Positions 1 through 7,481 of a stretch of 64,000 bases of DNA are shown piece by piece. Each line of letters begins with the position of its first letter. Positions within the stretch are counted from its first letter, which is position 1. A program made the translations under genes and the position numbers. Origin of the DNA: Paraglaciecola sp. L3A3 (GTDB lineage: Bacteria; Pseudomonadota; Gammaproteobacteria; Enterobacterales; Alteromonadaceae); NCBI RefSeq assembly GCF_009796765.1, contig NZ_CP047023.1, forward strand, positions 1,409,501 to 1,473,500, written 5' to 3'. Below the pieces are notes generated by a model, which saw nothing but the letters and a program-made list of their open reading frames with translations, made no database searches and was not told the DNA's origin.

Positions 1-94
1 TAAAAAGGCCACTACAGATGTGTTAATTAAAGTGATGGATGCATCACGAGCTGCGGGCATTTTAGATGTCTCGATAGCTGCTCAAGAGCCGTAG
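1..94 (+). CDS. exbD: ExbD/TolR biopolymer transport protein, C-terminal end (partial)
   Basis: The frame is open from the left edge and stops with TAG at 92-94. The visible residues (KATTDVLIKVMDASRAAGI, then LDVSIAAQEP) match the usual ExbD ending, where a short helix with VMDA..AG is followed by a beta strand. ExbD is the inner-membrane, periplasm-exposed partner of ExbB that passes proton-motive energy to TonB. The tonB gene starts 7 bp after the stop, as expected for an exbB-exbD-tonB2 operon whose upstream part lies outside the window. Family assignment rests on about 30 residues plus context. Confidence 0.75.
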   Translation, partial: KKATTDVLIKVMDASRAAGILDVSIAAQEP

Positions 95-101
95 GTCTTA
101 T

Positions 102-722
102 ATGCCACAGACAATACCAAGACTATTTATTGCGATCCTATTGGCTGGTGTTGTCACCTTAGGATTGTTCTTCTTGATGCAATCACTGATTCAAAGTGGT
201 GGTAGTGCACTAACAGACGCGCCTAAGGGGAGTGTGCTGGACTTTGTGCGAGTAAAAAAAGAAGAAGCGGTACAGAAAAAAGACCGTAAACCTAAAAAAC
301 CACCACAACCAAAACAGCCTCCACCGGATATGGCTCCCCCACAAATGGATGCGCCTAGTCCAGATAGTGCCACCGCAGGTATGGATTTTGGTGCCGATGT
401 TGCGGCAGATGTGTCTCTATCTGGTGGTTTAGCCCTTGATTCTGGTGATGGTGAGTACTTACCTATTGTGCGCGTTGCAGCTGTTTATCCTAGACGTGCA
501 TTGCAACGAGGAATTGAAGGCTATGTAGATGTGACTTTTACCGTATCTAAGTTGGGTTCAGTTATTAATCCTAAGGTACTACAAGCATCACCAGAAGGTA
601 TTTTTGAGCAAGCGGCTCTAGATGCCACCCTTAAATATAAATATAAACCGCGCGTTGTGAATGGCGAGGCCATGGAAGTATCCGGTGTTGAAGTGCGCGT
701 AACATTTGAAATTGGAGGCTAA
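102..722 (+). CDS. tonB: Energy transducer TonB (TonB2 type)
   Basis: A 206-residue TonB protein. It has one N-terminal membrane anchor (about residues 8-30), a Lys/Pro-rich periplasm-spanning linker (about 50-85, KKPPQPKQPPP), and a C-terminal TonB domain (about 120-206) with the family's YP..A...G.EG.V.V.F.V pattern (here YPRRALQRGIEGYVDVTF). TonB links the ExbB-ExbD motor to outer-membrane receptors. At about 206 residues with a short linker it resembles the TonB2 type of Vibrio and Shewanella. It follows exbD by 7 bp and precedes the TPR gene by 2 bp, so the three are almost certainly one operon. It could energise the receptor encoded at 8774-11809, but that is inference. Confidence 0.93.
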   Translation: MPQTIPRLFIAILLAGVVTLGLFFLMQSLIQSGGSALTDAPKGSVLDFVRVKKEEAVQKKDRKPKKPPQPKQPPPDMAPPQMDAPSPDSATAGMDFGADVAADVSLSGGLALDSGDGEYLPIVRVAAVYPRRALQRGIEGYVDVTFTVSKLGSVINPKVLQASPEGIFEQAALDATLKYKYKPRVVNGEAMEVSGVEVRVTFEIGG

Positions 723-724
723 AA

Positions 725-2059
725 ATGGCGAAGAATATTTTATCTAAACTAAACATTAAAACTCTGGCAACATCATTGGTGATGTCTGGTTTGTTACTTA
801 GCACAATGCAGTCAAGTATGGTGAATGCTGAAGAGGCGAAGGTAGAGCGTAAAACTAAACGTGTACCCACTTTGCGCTCTAAAGTTTTTGACCAATTATC
901 TAGAGCACAAGGTTTAGCTGATGAAGGTAAACAAGCCGAAGCTTTTGAAGTTTTAGATGAAGTCAATGAAAAATCTAGCTCTATGAATAGCTATGAATTA
1001 GCTATGATGCATAACTTTTATGGGTTTATTCATTATGAAGCTGAAAATTATGATGCGGCTATTACTGCTTTTGAAAACGTTGTAAAACAACAGCCGATTC
1101 CAGAATCGTTTGAACAAGCGACTTTGTTCAGCTTAGCCCAGTTACATATGATGCGCGGCAACTTTGATCAGACTATCGAGAAAATAGAGCAGTGGGAAAC
1201 TATCCAATTAGCATTATTTCCTGGTAAAGAGATACCCGCTAAAAACTTAGTGCTTAAAGCCCAGGCTATGTATCAAAAGCAAGATTATCAAGCTGCGTCT
1301 GAATACATTAATGCTGCAATTAAACAAGTTGAAACCAATGATTTAGGATTTCAAGTAGATGAGCAATGGTATGTATTACAACGTGCCGCTTATTATGAAT
1401 TAAAACAACCTGAGCAAGTTAAAAATGTATTGCTGAAGTTAGTTAAAAAATTCGAAGCGCCTAAATACTGGATCCAATTAGCCGGTATGTACGGTGAATT
1501 AGGCCTAGAAGATAAACAACTGGCAACCATGGAAATTGCTGAACAAAAAGGCTTTGTGATGACGGGTTCTGAGATGTTTAATTTAGCCCAGCTTTATTAT
1601 TATCATCAAATTCCATTCAAATCCGCTGCTTTAATGCAAAAAGCATTAGACGAAGGTAAGTTGGCTGAAGACGAGCGTAACTTAACTTTCTTGGCCCAAT
1701 CTTGGAATTTTGCTAAGGAAACAGATAAAGCCATACCTGTTATGTTGGCAGCAGCTAAGTTATCAAAAGATGGCGAGTTGTATGCTCAACTAGGACAGAT
1801 GTACCTAAACATGGAGCAATGGCAAGAAGCGATTGATGCTTCACGGCTAGCCATTGATAAAGGAAATTTGCGTAATGAAGGTATGGCTCATTTGGTAATG
1901 GGGATGGCAAATTTTAATAATGGCGATTATAACGAAGCATTAAATGAGTTAGCCAAAGCGCAAAAGTTTGATGGTAGCCGTAGTATGGCAACCCAATGGG
2001 CTAAGTTTGTTGAAGGTGAAATGAAACAACAAGATACCTATGCATCTGTGTTGAATTAA
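725..2059 (+). CDS. TonB2-system-associated tetratricopeptide repeat protein
   Basis: A 444-residue exported protein made mostly of tetratricopeptide-like helical pairs (for example A..AF..V....P at about 112-124 and W.EAI.A...AI.KG at about 360-375). The N-terminus is a Sec signal peptide (basic start, hydrophobic stretch, cleavage near VNA at about residue 35), so the repeats face the periplasm. Genes of this kind commonly follow exbB-exbD-tonB2 in Vibrio, Shewanella and Alteromonas, where a TPR partner is thought to help the TonB2 complex; the exact role here is inferred from position. It starts 2 bp after tonB and is followed by a terminator at 2104-2131. Confidence 0.85.
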   Translation: MAKNILSKLNIKTLATSLVMSGLLLSTMQSSMVNAEEAKVERKTKRVPTLRSKVFDQLSRAQGLADEGKQAEAFEVLDEVNEKSSSMNSYELAMMHNFYGFIHYEAENYDAAITAFENVVKQQPIPESFEQATLFSLAQLHMMRGNFDQTIEKIEQWETIQLALFPGKEIPAKNLVLKAQAMYQKQDYQAASEYINAAIKQVETNDLGFQVDEQWYVLQRAAYYELKQPEQVKNVLLKLVKKFEAPKYWIQLAGMYGELGLEDKQLATMEIAEQKGFVMTGSEMFNLAQLYYYHQIPFKSAALMQKALDEGKLAEDERNLTFLAQSWNFAKETDKAIPVMLAAAKLSKDGELYAQLGQMYLNMEQWQEAIDASRLAIDKGNLRNEGMAHLVMGMANFNNGDYNEALNELAKAQKFDGSRSMATQWAKFVEGEMKQQDTYASVLN

Positions 2060-2103
2060 TTGATATGCGAGAAGGGGCAACTTTCTCAAAATATTAGTAA
2101 TAC

Positions 2104-2131
2104 AAAAAAGTGTCTATATGACGCTTTTTTT
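2104..2131 (+). terminator. Rho-independent terminator after the TonB2 operon
   Basis: An A-rich stem (AAAAAAGTGTC) pairs with GACGCTTTTTT around a TATAT loop, with one G-T wobble, and runs into a T tract. It lies 45 bp after the stop of the TPR gene. Confidence 0.75.
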
Positions 2132-2221
2132 GTGCCTCTGACACTGAGTATTCACTTCGTTCGGCAAGCATGTGCTCGTACACAAAAAAGCAGAGTGGGG
2201 CAGTAGCTAGTATATAGCAGA

Positions 2222-2322
2222 TAGTAAAACAGTAAAAAATGAGATTAGAAAAAAGATTATCGACCGACATCAAAACCCGTCATTCCGATGTGCTTTTAAG
2301 CCGGAATCCATTTGATTAAAAA
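2222..2322 (+). repeat. 100-bp direct repeat with REP-like palindrome, copy 1
   Basis: This segment matches 2429-2528 with only a handful of differences over about 100 bp. Its 3' part contains the imperfect inverted pair ATTCC(G) ... CCGGAAT, followed by CCATTTGATTAAAAA. The arms flank a short loop, in the manner of bacterial REP-type palindromes. The function is unknown. Confidence 0.8.
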
Positions 2323-2428
2323 CTGTGGCTAGTCAAGATATTCGAACTTGAAAGCCAAAAATTGTCACAGAGTATCCCCGAGATTAATAATGGGGCTGCG
2401 CCGAACAAGCCGAACTGTAAATAGGAGG

Positions 2429-2528
2429 TAGTAAAACAGTAAAAAATGAGATTAGAAAAAGAGTATTGACCGACATCAAAGCCCGTCATTCCGGTGTGCC
2501 TTTAAGCCGGAATCCATTTGATTAAAAA
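2429..2528 (+). repeat. 100-bp direct repeat with REP-like palindrome, copy 2
   Basis: Second copy of the unit at 2222-2322, in the same orientation and 107 bp further on. Here the palindrome arms are complete (ATTCCGG and CCGGAAT), whereas copy 1 has ATTCCGA, so this copy is closer to the presumed ancestral form. Confidence 0.8.
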
Positions 2529-2537
2529 GAACTGGAC

Positions 2538-2577
2538 GCATTCTGAGTGACTACTAATTTAGCTAGAATGGTATTAG
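2538..2577 (+). repeat. 40-bp dispersed repeat, copy 1
   Basis: This segment is identical to 4619-4658 except for one base (position 15, T against G). It includes CATTCT and AGAATG as reverse-complementary ends around a loop of about 20 bases, so it can form a small hairpin. Both copies are intergenic. Confidence 0.75.
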
Positions 2578-2775
2578 CTAAAACTTGTAGGGTTTAGAAA
2601 TTGCTAAAGGTTATTCGACAGCCTCCGCAGTGGATGTCAAAGTTACAATTGGTGTAATGTTAAGAAAATGGTAGAGTCTTGCCAATACAGAAGCTACGAG
2701 TTATTGATCTTCACCGCTATTAAAGTGCGCGTGATCTACTAGGCTTGTATATATGTAAATAGAGGAGTCATATAA

Positions 2776-2973
2776 ATGAATCACTTAGCTGAACAATCTA
2801 TTAGCTGTCCATATTGTGGAGAGAATATTAGGGTATTGATTGATCCGTCCGATACAGATCAGCAGTATATAGAGGATTGCCAAGTGTGTTGTAAACCTAT
2901 CAATTTCTTAATTTCTGAGAGTGTTGATGGTGAGTTATCTGTGAATGTTTATAGTGATGATGAAGGGTTTTAA
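2776..2973 (+). CDS. CPXCG-motif cysteine-rich small protein
   Basis: A 65-residue acidic protein with the family hallmark CPYCG near the N-terminus and a second cysteine group C-Q-V-C-C about 24 residues later, a pattern expected to bind one zinc ion. The family is widespread in marine gammaproteobacteria and has no assigned function. GAGG lies 8-9 bases before the ATG. It stands alone between repeat-rich DNA and an intergenic gap. Confidence 0.85.
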   Translation: MNHLAEQSISCPYCGENIRVLIDPSDTDQQYIEDCQVCCKPINFLISESVDGELSVNVYSDDEGF

Positions 2974-3248
2974 AAAATACCTCAGAAACTATGTCGTTAA
3001 TTATATCCTTTGGAGGCTTAATCTCAGCTTTTAACTGTATTTCTAGCACCTATCTACTGTTTTATTCTTTTACTTTTTCTCGTGGCTCGATCCAGCAACA
3101 CTCTGTTATATTCTGCTTTCTGACTAGCCAAATTCATTAATATTATTGGGCATTATGCTGTAATAAAATGCAGCAGGTTTGTAAGTGTGGTATATGTCTC
3201 TTTATTTGCAGTAGCAGATTATTTTAATTTATAACCATAAGGTTCAAA

Positions 3249-3437
3249 ATGACCAAGCTTAATAAAAAAGTTGAAGAGTTACTTACTAAACATCCTCATT
3301 TGTCGCAAGAAGAGGCGATTAAAATTTTAGCTGAAAAAAATGAGCGTAAAAAACAAAAGAGAGCGGCGAAGACAAATAAAGGTCATGCTAAAAAGCTTAT
3401 AAACCAAGAAGACGCACCAGATACTGATGAGGCTTGA
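3249..3437 (+). CDS. Small lysine-rich protein of unknown function
   Basis: A 62-residue protein with an amphipathic N-terminal half (VEELLTKHPHLSQEEAIKIL) that reads like a helix-turn-helix or UBA-like helical pair, a strongly basic middle (NERKKQKRAAKTNK) and an acidic tail. AAGG lies 5 bases before the ATG. There is no recognisable family. It may bind nucleic acid because of its charge, but this is a guess. Confidence 0.6.
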   Translation: MTKLNKKVEELLTKHPHLSQEEAIKILAEKNERKKQKRAAKTNKGHAKKLINQEDAPDTDEA

Positions 3438-3637
3438 TTCTCGGCAAATAAAGCGACTACCAATCGCCTCAAATAAATTGAGTCACCGTCACTAAGTGAC
3501 TATATTTAAGTGCTTTAATCTAGCTAGATTATTGGTCTTTCAGGCTATTGAGCATATTGTTCTGTTCACGTAAGATGTCGGCTAATTGGTTATATCTATC
3601 AATTGTTACTTTTAATTTAAAAATAGGAAAACACCTT

Positions 3638-3916
3638 ATGCCTACAGCTAGTGCACGTCATATTTTAGTTGAGACTGAAGAGCAATGTTCAGAATTGAAA
3701 CAGCAAATTATCAATGGGGCAAAATTCGAGGATGTTGCCAAACTTTCTTCATGCCCTTCTGGTGCTCAAGGTGGGAATTTAGGTAATTTTAGCCAAGGAC
3801 AAATGGTTCCTGAATTTGATCAAGTTGTTTTTAACGAAGCTTTAAATGTTGTTCATGGGCCGATAAAGACACAATTTGGTTATCATTTATTAGAGATTAC
3901 TGAACGCTCTGAGTAA
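3638..3916 (+). CDS. ppiC: Parvulin-type peptidyl-prolyl cis-trans isomerase
   Basis: A 92-residue single-domain parvulin that catalyses proline cis-trans isomerisation in the cytoplasm. It carries the family landmarks ARHILV at the start, the central F..A...S.CPS...GG.LG segment, Q.VPEFD, and the ending T.FGYHLLEI. The length equals that of the E. coli enzyme. The ATG at 3638 was chosen because GGAAAAC precedes it and the domain begins at once; an in-frame ATG at 3548 would add 30 residues unlike the family. Confidence 0.92.
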   Translation: MPTASARHILVETEEQCSELKQQIINGAKFEDVAKLSSCPSGAQGGNLGNFSQGQMVPEFDQVVFNEALNVVHGPIKTQFGYHLLEITERSE

Positions 3917-3946
3917 CAACTAGAGCTGCAGTACCAAAAGATCAGA

Positions 3947-4570
3947 GTGAAGTTTAACTCTGATCTTACCCGCCATTTGTCACATCATTCTGTTTACAAG
4001 AACCATCTAAAATTAGTAGATGGCGACTCTACTGGGACGCTCATCTTTATTTTTAATAGGCCACTCATGCAACGCTTTGAATATTGTAATGCGAATACCT
4101 GTGCTAAAGAATTACTTGCTTTAGGACCCATTAATATGAAAATGTGGTGTTTATTTCAGTGGTTAACAGAGCACGAACAATTACAGCATGGAACACAAGC
4201 TGAGATGATCAAGTTGTATGTTTATGATGAGTTAGTGGCTTTTAGTTTGTTAGAAAATTATGCCGCGCGTACAGACAAAACTAAGCGGTATGCAGGACAT
4301 TTATATCAAGATTTAGGTGTAGTTCATTTTGTAACTATGCCCGATCATCGCCAAAAGGGTTATGCAAGCTTAGTGGCTGATGTCATGTATAAAGATGTAA
4401 TCCAACCTTTATTGTCTCGTCACAGGAATGGCCATGTTTATGTTACCGCTACGGCAAGAGCAGTTCCTTTGATGCAACGCGCAGGGATCGCGGCTACAAA
4501 CTTGGTGACTGAATTTTATTCAGATCTCAGTTTTAAAGAGAAAGTTGCTGAGATTATCAATCCTAGTTAG
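3947..4570 (+). CDS. GNAT-like acetyltransferase, function unknown
   Basis: A 207-residue protein whose middle carries a GNAT-like motif A (VHFVTMPDHRQKGYASLVAD, about 125-145): a beta strand, then R-Q-K-G-Y-A as the acetyl-CoA pyrophosphate loop, then a helix. It continues to a second strand and the ALMQRAGI-type helix usual for the fold. The substrate cannot be predicted. The start is a GTG with a weak ribosome site, so the first residues are uncertain. It starts 30 bp after ppiC. Confidence 0.6.
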   Translation: MKFNSDLTRHLSHHSVYKNHLKLVDGDSTGTLIFIFNRPLMQRFEYCNANTCAKELLALGPINMKMWCLFQWLTEHEQLQHGTQAEMIKLYVYDELVAFSLLENYAARTDKTKRYAGHLYQDLGVVHFVTMPDHRQKGYASLVADVMYKDVIQPLLSRHRNGHVYVTATARAVPLMQRAGIAATNLVTEFYSDLSFKEKVAEIINPS

Positions 4571-4618
4571 TCTGCTATTAACCCCCCAATAAAAACTCAC
4601 CAGAAAGGAATGCCCAGC

Positions 4619-4658
4619 GCATTCTGAGTGACGACTAATTTAGCTAGAATGGTATTAG
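4619..4658 (+). repeat. 40-bp dispersed repeat, copy 2
   Basis: The second copy of the hairpin-forming element found at 2538-2577, same orientation, one mismatch. It sits in the gap between the GNAT-like gene and the ornithine-cyclodeaminase-family gene. Confidence 0.75.
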
Positions 4659-4745
4659 ATGCTTTTGAATAAAGGGTGAGGGAGTCAAACAAACCTCCCA
4701 ACATATTGTTTATAATAATGACTGATGACAATACTAAGGCTAAAC

Positions 4746-5717
4746 ATGAAAATAATTAGTGCACAGGACGTACAACAGGTATTGGCTTTCGACAGTCTAA
4801 TTCCCGCGCTGCGCAGTGCCTTTAGTGCTGATTTCGGTATGCCTCAGCGACAAATTTATCCACTGTCGGGTGGTAGTAAAGAAAAACAGGATACTTTTGC
4901 TGTATTACCTGCATGGACTAAAGAAGTGTTAGGGGTAAAGTCTTTTACTCATTATCCGGAAAACCCTGAAAAAGGACGTTTAACCGTTGCAGCACAGGTA
5001 TTATTATTTTCTCGAGAAACTGGTGAACCTATTGCTGTTGTTGATGGTACAAGCCTAACTTATTGGCGCACCGCCGCAATTTCTGCTTTGGCGGCAAGTA
5101 TGATGGCCGGCGAAGATGCAAGTTCATTATTGTTGTTTGGTACTGGCGAGTTAGCACCTTATATGGCCCTTGCACATGCAAGTGTTCGCCCTCTAACACA
5201 CATTTATGTACATGGTCGTAGTTTGCAAAAGGCGCAACAAACCCTAATAAAAATAGAAACAGCACGGCCAGATCTAGATGTAAAAATCTGTGATAATTAT
5301 GAAGATGTGATCAGCCAGGTCGATATTGTCAGTTGCGCCACCGGCAGCCCCACTCCTTTATTCAATAGTGCCTTGTTGTCTCCTAGTACACATATTGATC
5401 TCGTTGGAAATCACCATCAGACTTGCCGTGAATGTGACTCAGCAACAGTTAAAATGTCTTATGTTGTGGTGGATAGTTATTTGAATGTTTTTAATGAAGC
5501 AGGTGAAATATTAATACCACTAAAAGAAGGAGCTATTAGTAAGGATCATGTTAAAGGTGAACTTGCTCAACTTTGCTCTGGCGAAATAAAAGGCAGGCTT
5601 AATAACAAACAAATAACTATGTTTAAGTCAGTAGGTACCGCACTTGCCGATGTCGCGAGCGCTTATCATGTTTACCAATCGCTGTTAAAGTCATGCGAAA
5701 TACAAGGTATTAGTTAA
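4746..5717 (+). CDS. Ornithine cyclodeaminase / mu-crystallin family protein
   Basis: A 323-residue member of the NAD(P)-binding ornithine cyclodeaminase family. The N-terminal part has the usual DV...L....LI.ALR.AF pattern and PLSGGSKEKQDTFAVLPAW. The Rossmann part has GTGELAPYMA (about 135-145) followed by the HGRS strand end. Members include ornithine cyclodeaminase and ketimine reductases (1-pyrroline-2-carboxylate reductase); sequence alone does not decide which. The start at 4746 was chosen because AAGG lies 6 bases upstream; an ATG at 4725 has no such site. The last bases of its TAA stop are the first two bases of mobile element copy A (5716). Confidence 0.85.
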   Translation: MKIISAQDVQQVLAFDSLIPALRSAFSADFGMPQRQIYPLSGGSKEKQDTFAVLPAWTKEVLGVKSFTHYPENPEKGRLTVAAQVLLFSRETGEPIAVVDGTSLTYWRTAAISALAASMMAGEDASSLLLFGTGELAPYMALAHASVRPLTHIYVHGRSLQKAQQTLIKIETARPDLDVKICDNYEDVISQVDIVSCATGSPTPLFNSALLSPSTHIDLVGNHHQTCRECDSATVKMSYVVVDSYLNVFNEAGEILIPLKEGAISKDHVKGELAQLCSGEIKGRLNNKQITMFKSVGTALADVASAYHVYQSLLKSCEIQGIS

Positions 5718-5946
5718 CCTGAGTTCTGGGTAAGCCAAACCGCTCGATAACGCTCTTTTTGTGCCTAGCGGCGTTGGATTGTCTAGTAATAACACGTTAT
5801 TACGTACGACAATCCGCCTTGCTATACACAACAATTTCGTCACCGAGTAAGCATTCAGGTGAGGTGATTTGGGTGAACGTTATTCAGCTATTGAATTGTA
5901 ATGATAAATTCAGATTAGACGATACTTCTTATCCAGAACTCAGGTT
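5716..5946 (+). mobile_element. MITE-like palindromic element, copy A
   Basis: A 231-bp element bounded by AACCTGAGTTCTGG on the left and its exact reverse complement on the right, and flanked by AGTT on both sides (5712-5715, 5947-5950). Inside it, CTCGATAACG pairs with a CG..ACCGAG segment, and GGATTGTC (5776-5783) pairs with GACAATCC (5808-5815) around TAATAAC-AC-GTTATTA, so much of it can fold into one long hairpin. It encodes no transposase and would need to be moved in trans. It begins inside the stop codon of the upstream gene. Confidence 0.88.
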
Positions 5947-5950
5947 AGTT

Positions 5951-6181
5951 AACCTGAGTTCTGGATAAGCCGAGCCGCTCGATAACGCTCTTTTTGTGCC
6001 TAGCGCCGTTGGATTGTCTAGTAATAGCACGCTATTACGTACAAAAAACCGTCTTGCTATACATGAAAAATTTCGTTATCGAGTAAGCCTTAGTTCAAAT
6101 CTAACTGGGGGTATATATGTAAGTATCTGAATTGTTTTAAAACTTAAATTTAAATGACACTCATTATCCCGAGTTTAGGTT
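5951..6181 (+). mobile_element. MITE-like palindromic element, copy B
   Basis: A second 231-bp copy in the same orientation, directly after copy A and sharing the single AGTT between them; another AGTT follows at 6182-6185. The outer internal stem is perfect (GCTCGATAACG against CGTTATCGAG). The inner stem reads TAATAGC-AC-GCTATTA, a paired change relative to copy A. The right end is slightly eroded (GAGTTTAGGTT). Confidence 0.87.
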
Positions 6182-6272
6182 AGTTATAAGGCAAGAAGCT
6201 GTTAGCTAGATTAACGTTAATGGCTTTATTTGCGCATAATGAATATATGAATACGGCTAGATATAATAACTT

Positions 6273-7217
6273 TTATTTCAAAAAATGTATTAATAAAGGC
6301 AAGGTAACAACAGACACCACTGTGGTTAATAACACAGCAGTGGATGCTTGATGTGAGAGTGTTTTGTATTCCTCAGCCATAACGCCTAATACCGCAGCAC
6401 AAGGCATAGCAGAACCTAAGGTTGCTATTAAAATCCACACCGAGTTTACTTGAAACATTGTCATCATTAGAAATACTACAAAAGGCATGATAGCTAGTTT
6501 GACGGTGGACATGTAGATTGCGGCAAAAGAGTTTTGCTTCATACTCCGACCAAATAGAGCGGTTCCAACAATAAACATAGCACAAGGTCCAGCCCCACTG
6601 CCTAATAGTGCGAGACCCTCAATAACACTAGCAGGTAAGGTAATACTCCAAGCAGATAATATTAAACCGACAATAATTGAAATAATAAGTGGATTAAGTA
6701 ATGAACGTTTTAATGCTTTGAACGGAGTGAAGTTATTCTCGTGGTGAGCGAAATAGGTATTATTTGTATTACTTAATTGCAGTAAAAAAGATGAAAAAGG
6801 TAACAGTATTAGTAAGTCTAAGGTCAGCATGAGCGCAAGTGGCACAGACGTCCACTCACCAACAGTAACGGCTAGTAATGGTATGGCAAGAAAACCTATG
6901 TTGCCATAAACCCCACCTAAACCTAGCATCACCCCATAATTAGCACGTTTCTCAAATAAAAAATAACCAACAAGCCCAAAGGTAAACATCACACTGATAA
7001 GAGAAATTAAGTAAGCAGTTAAGAAAGGAATATCAAGCAAGGTTTCAAAATCAGTGCTGGCAAGTTTTCCTAGTAATACCGCTGGTAAAGATAAATACAT
7101 AACAAAACGTGTAAGGTATTTAAGGCTAATAACGCCAACAATTTTATGCTTTTTACATAAATAACCCAGACCCACCAATGCGAATAATGGGATGATTTTG
7201 ATAAAGGTTTCTAACAT
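6273..7217 (-). CDS. AEC family (auxin efflux carrier-like) transporter
   Basis: A 314-residue, very hydrophobic inner-membrane protein with roughly ten predicted membrane segments in two halves, starting with LETFIKIIPLFALVGLGYLCKK, typical of the AEC family. Family features include LGGVYGNIGFLAIPLL in the first half and ATLGSAMPCAAVLGVMAEEY near the end. Members carry organic anions or similar small solutes; the substrate is not predictable here. The start at 7217 was chosen because TAGGAG lies before it. It is transcribed toward the tandem mobile elements and stands alone. Confidence 0.88.
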   Translation of the reverse strand: MLETFIKIIPLFALVGLGYLCKKHKIVGVISLKYLTRFVMYLSLPAVLLGKLASTDFETLLDIPFLTAYLISLISVMFTFGLVGYFLFEKRANYGVMLGLGGVYGNIGFLAIPLLAVTVGEWTSVPLALMLTLDLLILLPFSSFLLQLSNTNNTYFAHHENNFTPFKALKRSLLNPLIISIIVGLILSAWSITLPASVIEGLALLGSGAGPCAMFIVGTALFGRSMKQNSFAAIYMSTVKLAIMPFVVFLMMTMFQVNSVWILIATLGSAMPCAAVLGVMAEEYKTLSHQASTAVLLTTVVSVVTLPLLIHFLK

Positions 7218-7444
7218 GTTACTCCTAACCTGCTGAATCAGTACAATATAGTATTCTGAATTTCCGAAGTGCAGATAATAAAAAATATAGTAATACATTA
7301 TTTATTATAGGTATATCCTTAAGTAATTGTTATTACTGATTTTTCGTTTGATGGTTATGTTAATACATCAGTATTACTAGCATTTAAATTCTCGCTGAGC
7401 GTACATTTATTTATTGGAGTTGGTATAACTGACAGTTACTATTT

Positions 7445-7475
7445 AACCTGAGTTTGGGATAGCCGAGCTCAGGTT
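7445..7475. mobile_element. 31-bp internally deleted relative of the MITE-like element
   Basis: A short palindrome that starts AACCTGAG and ends CTCAGGTT, with GGGATA in the middle, so both termini of the 230-bp element are present with no interior. It is flanked by ATTT on both sides (7441-7444 and 7476-7479), which looks like a 4-bp target duplication. It sits 6 bp before the start codon of a decayed gene. Confidence 0.75.
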
Positions 7476-7481
7476 ATTTAA

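Larger units (their letters stand above)
2060..2775. other. Repeat-rich intergenic region without a convincing gene
   Basis: This 716-bp stretch holds the terminator at 2104-2131, two diverged copies of a 100-bp direct repeat (2222-2322 and 2429-2528) and one copy of a 40-bp dispersed repeat (2538-2577). No frame in it looks coding. It probably grew by duplication of small repeated elements. Confidence 0.6.

Noticed and set aside
3529..3606. Minus-strand fragment reading like a coiled coil (DRYNQLADILREQ, then NNMLNSLKDQ) that ends at a TAA.
   Set aside because: It has no start codon or ribosome site; its frame can only continue antisense to ppiC. It could be a remnant of a lost gene, but the evidence is too thin for a feature.
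5759..5968. An open frame of about 69 codons within copies A and B of the mobile element.
   Set aside because: It runs through element DNA, crosses the junction between the two copies and has no ribosome site.
5716..6181. Palindromic elements considered as integron attC sites or a small CRISPR-like array.
   Set aside because: They have transposon-like inverted ends and target duplications, are scattered at four loci, lack spacers, and no integrase or cas gene is present.
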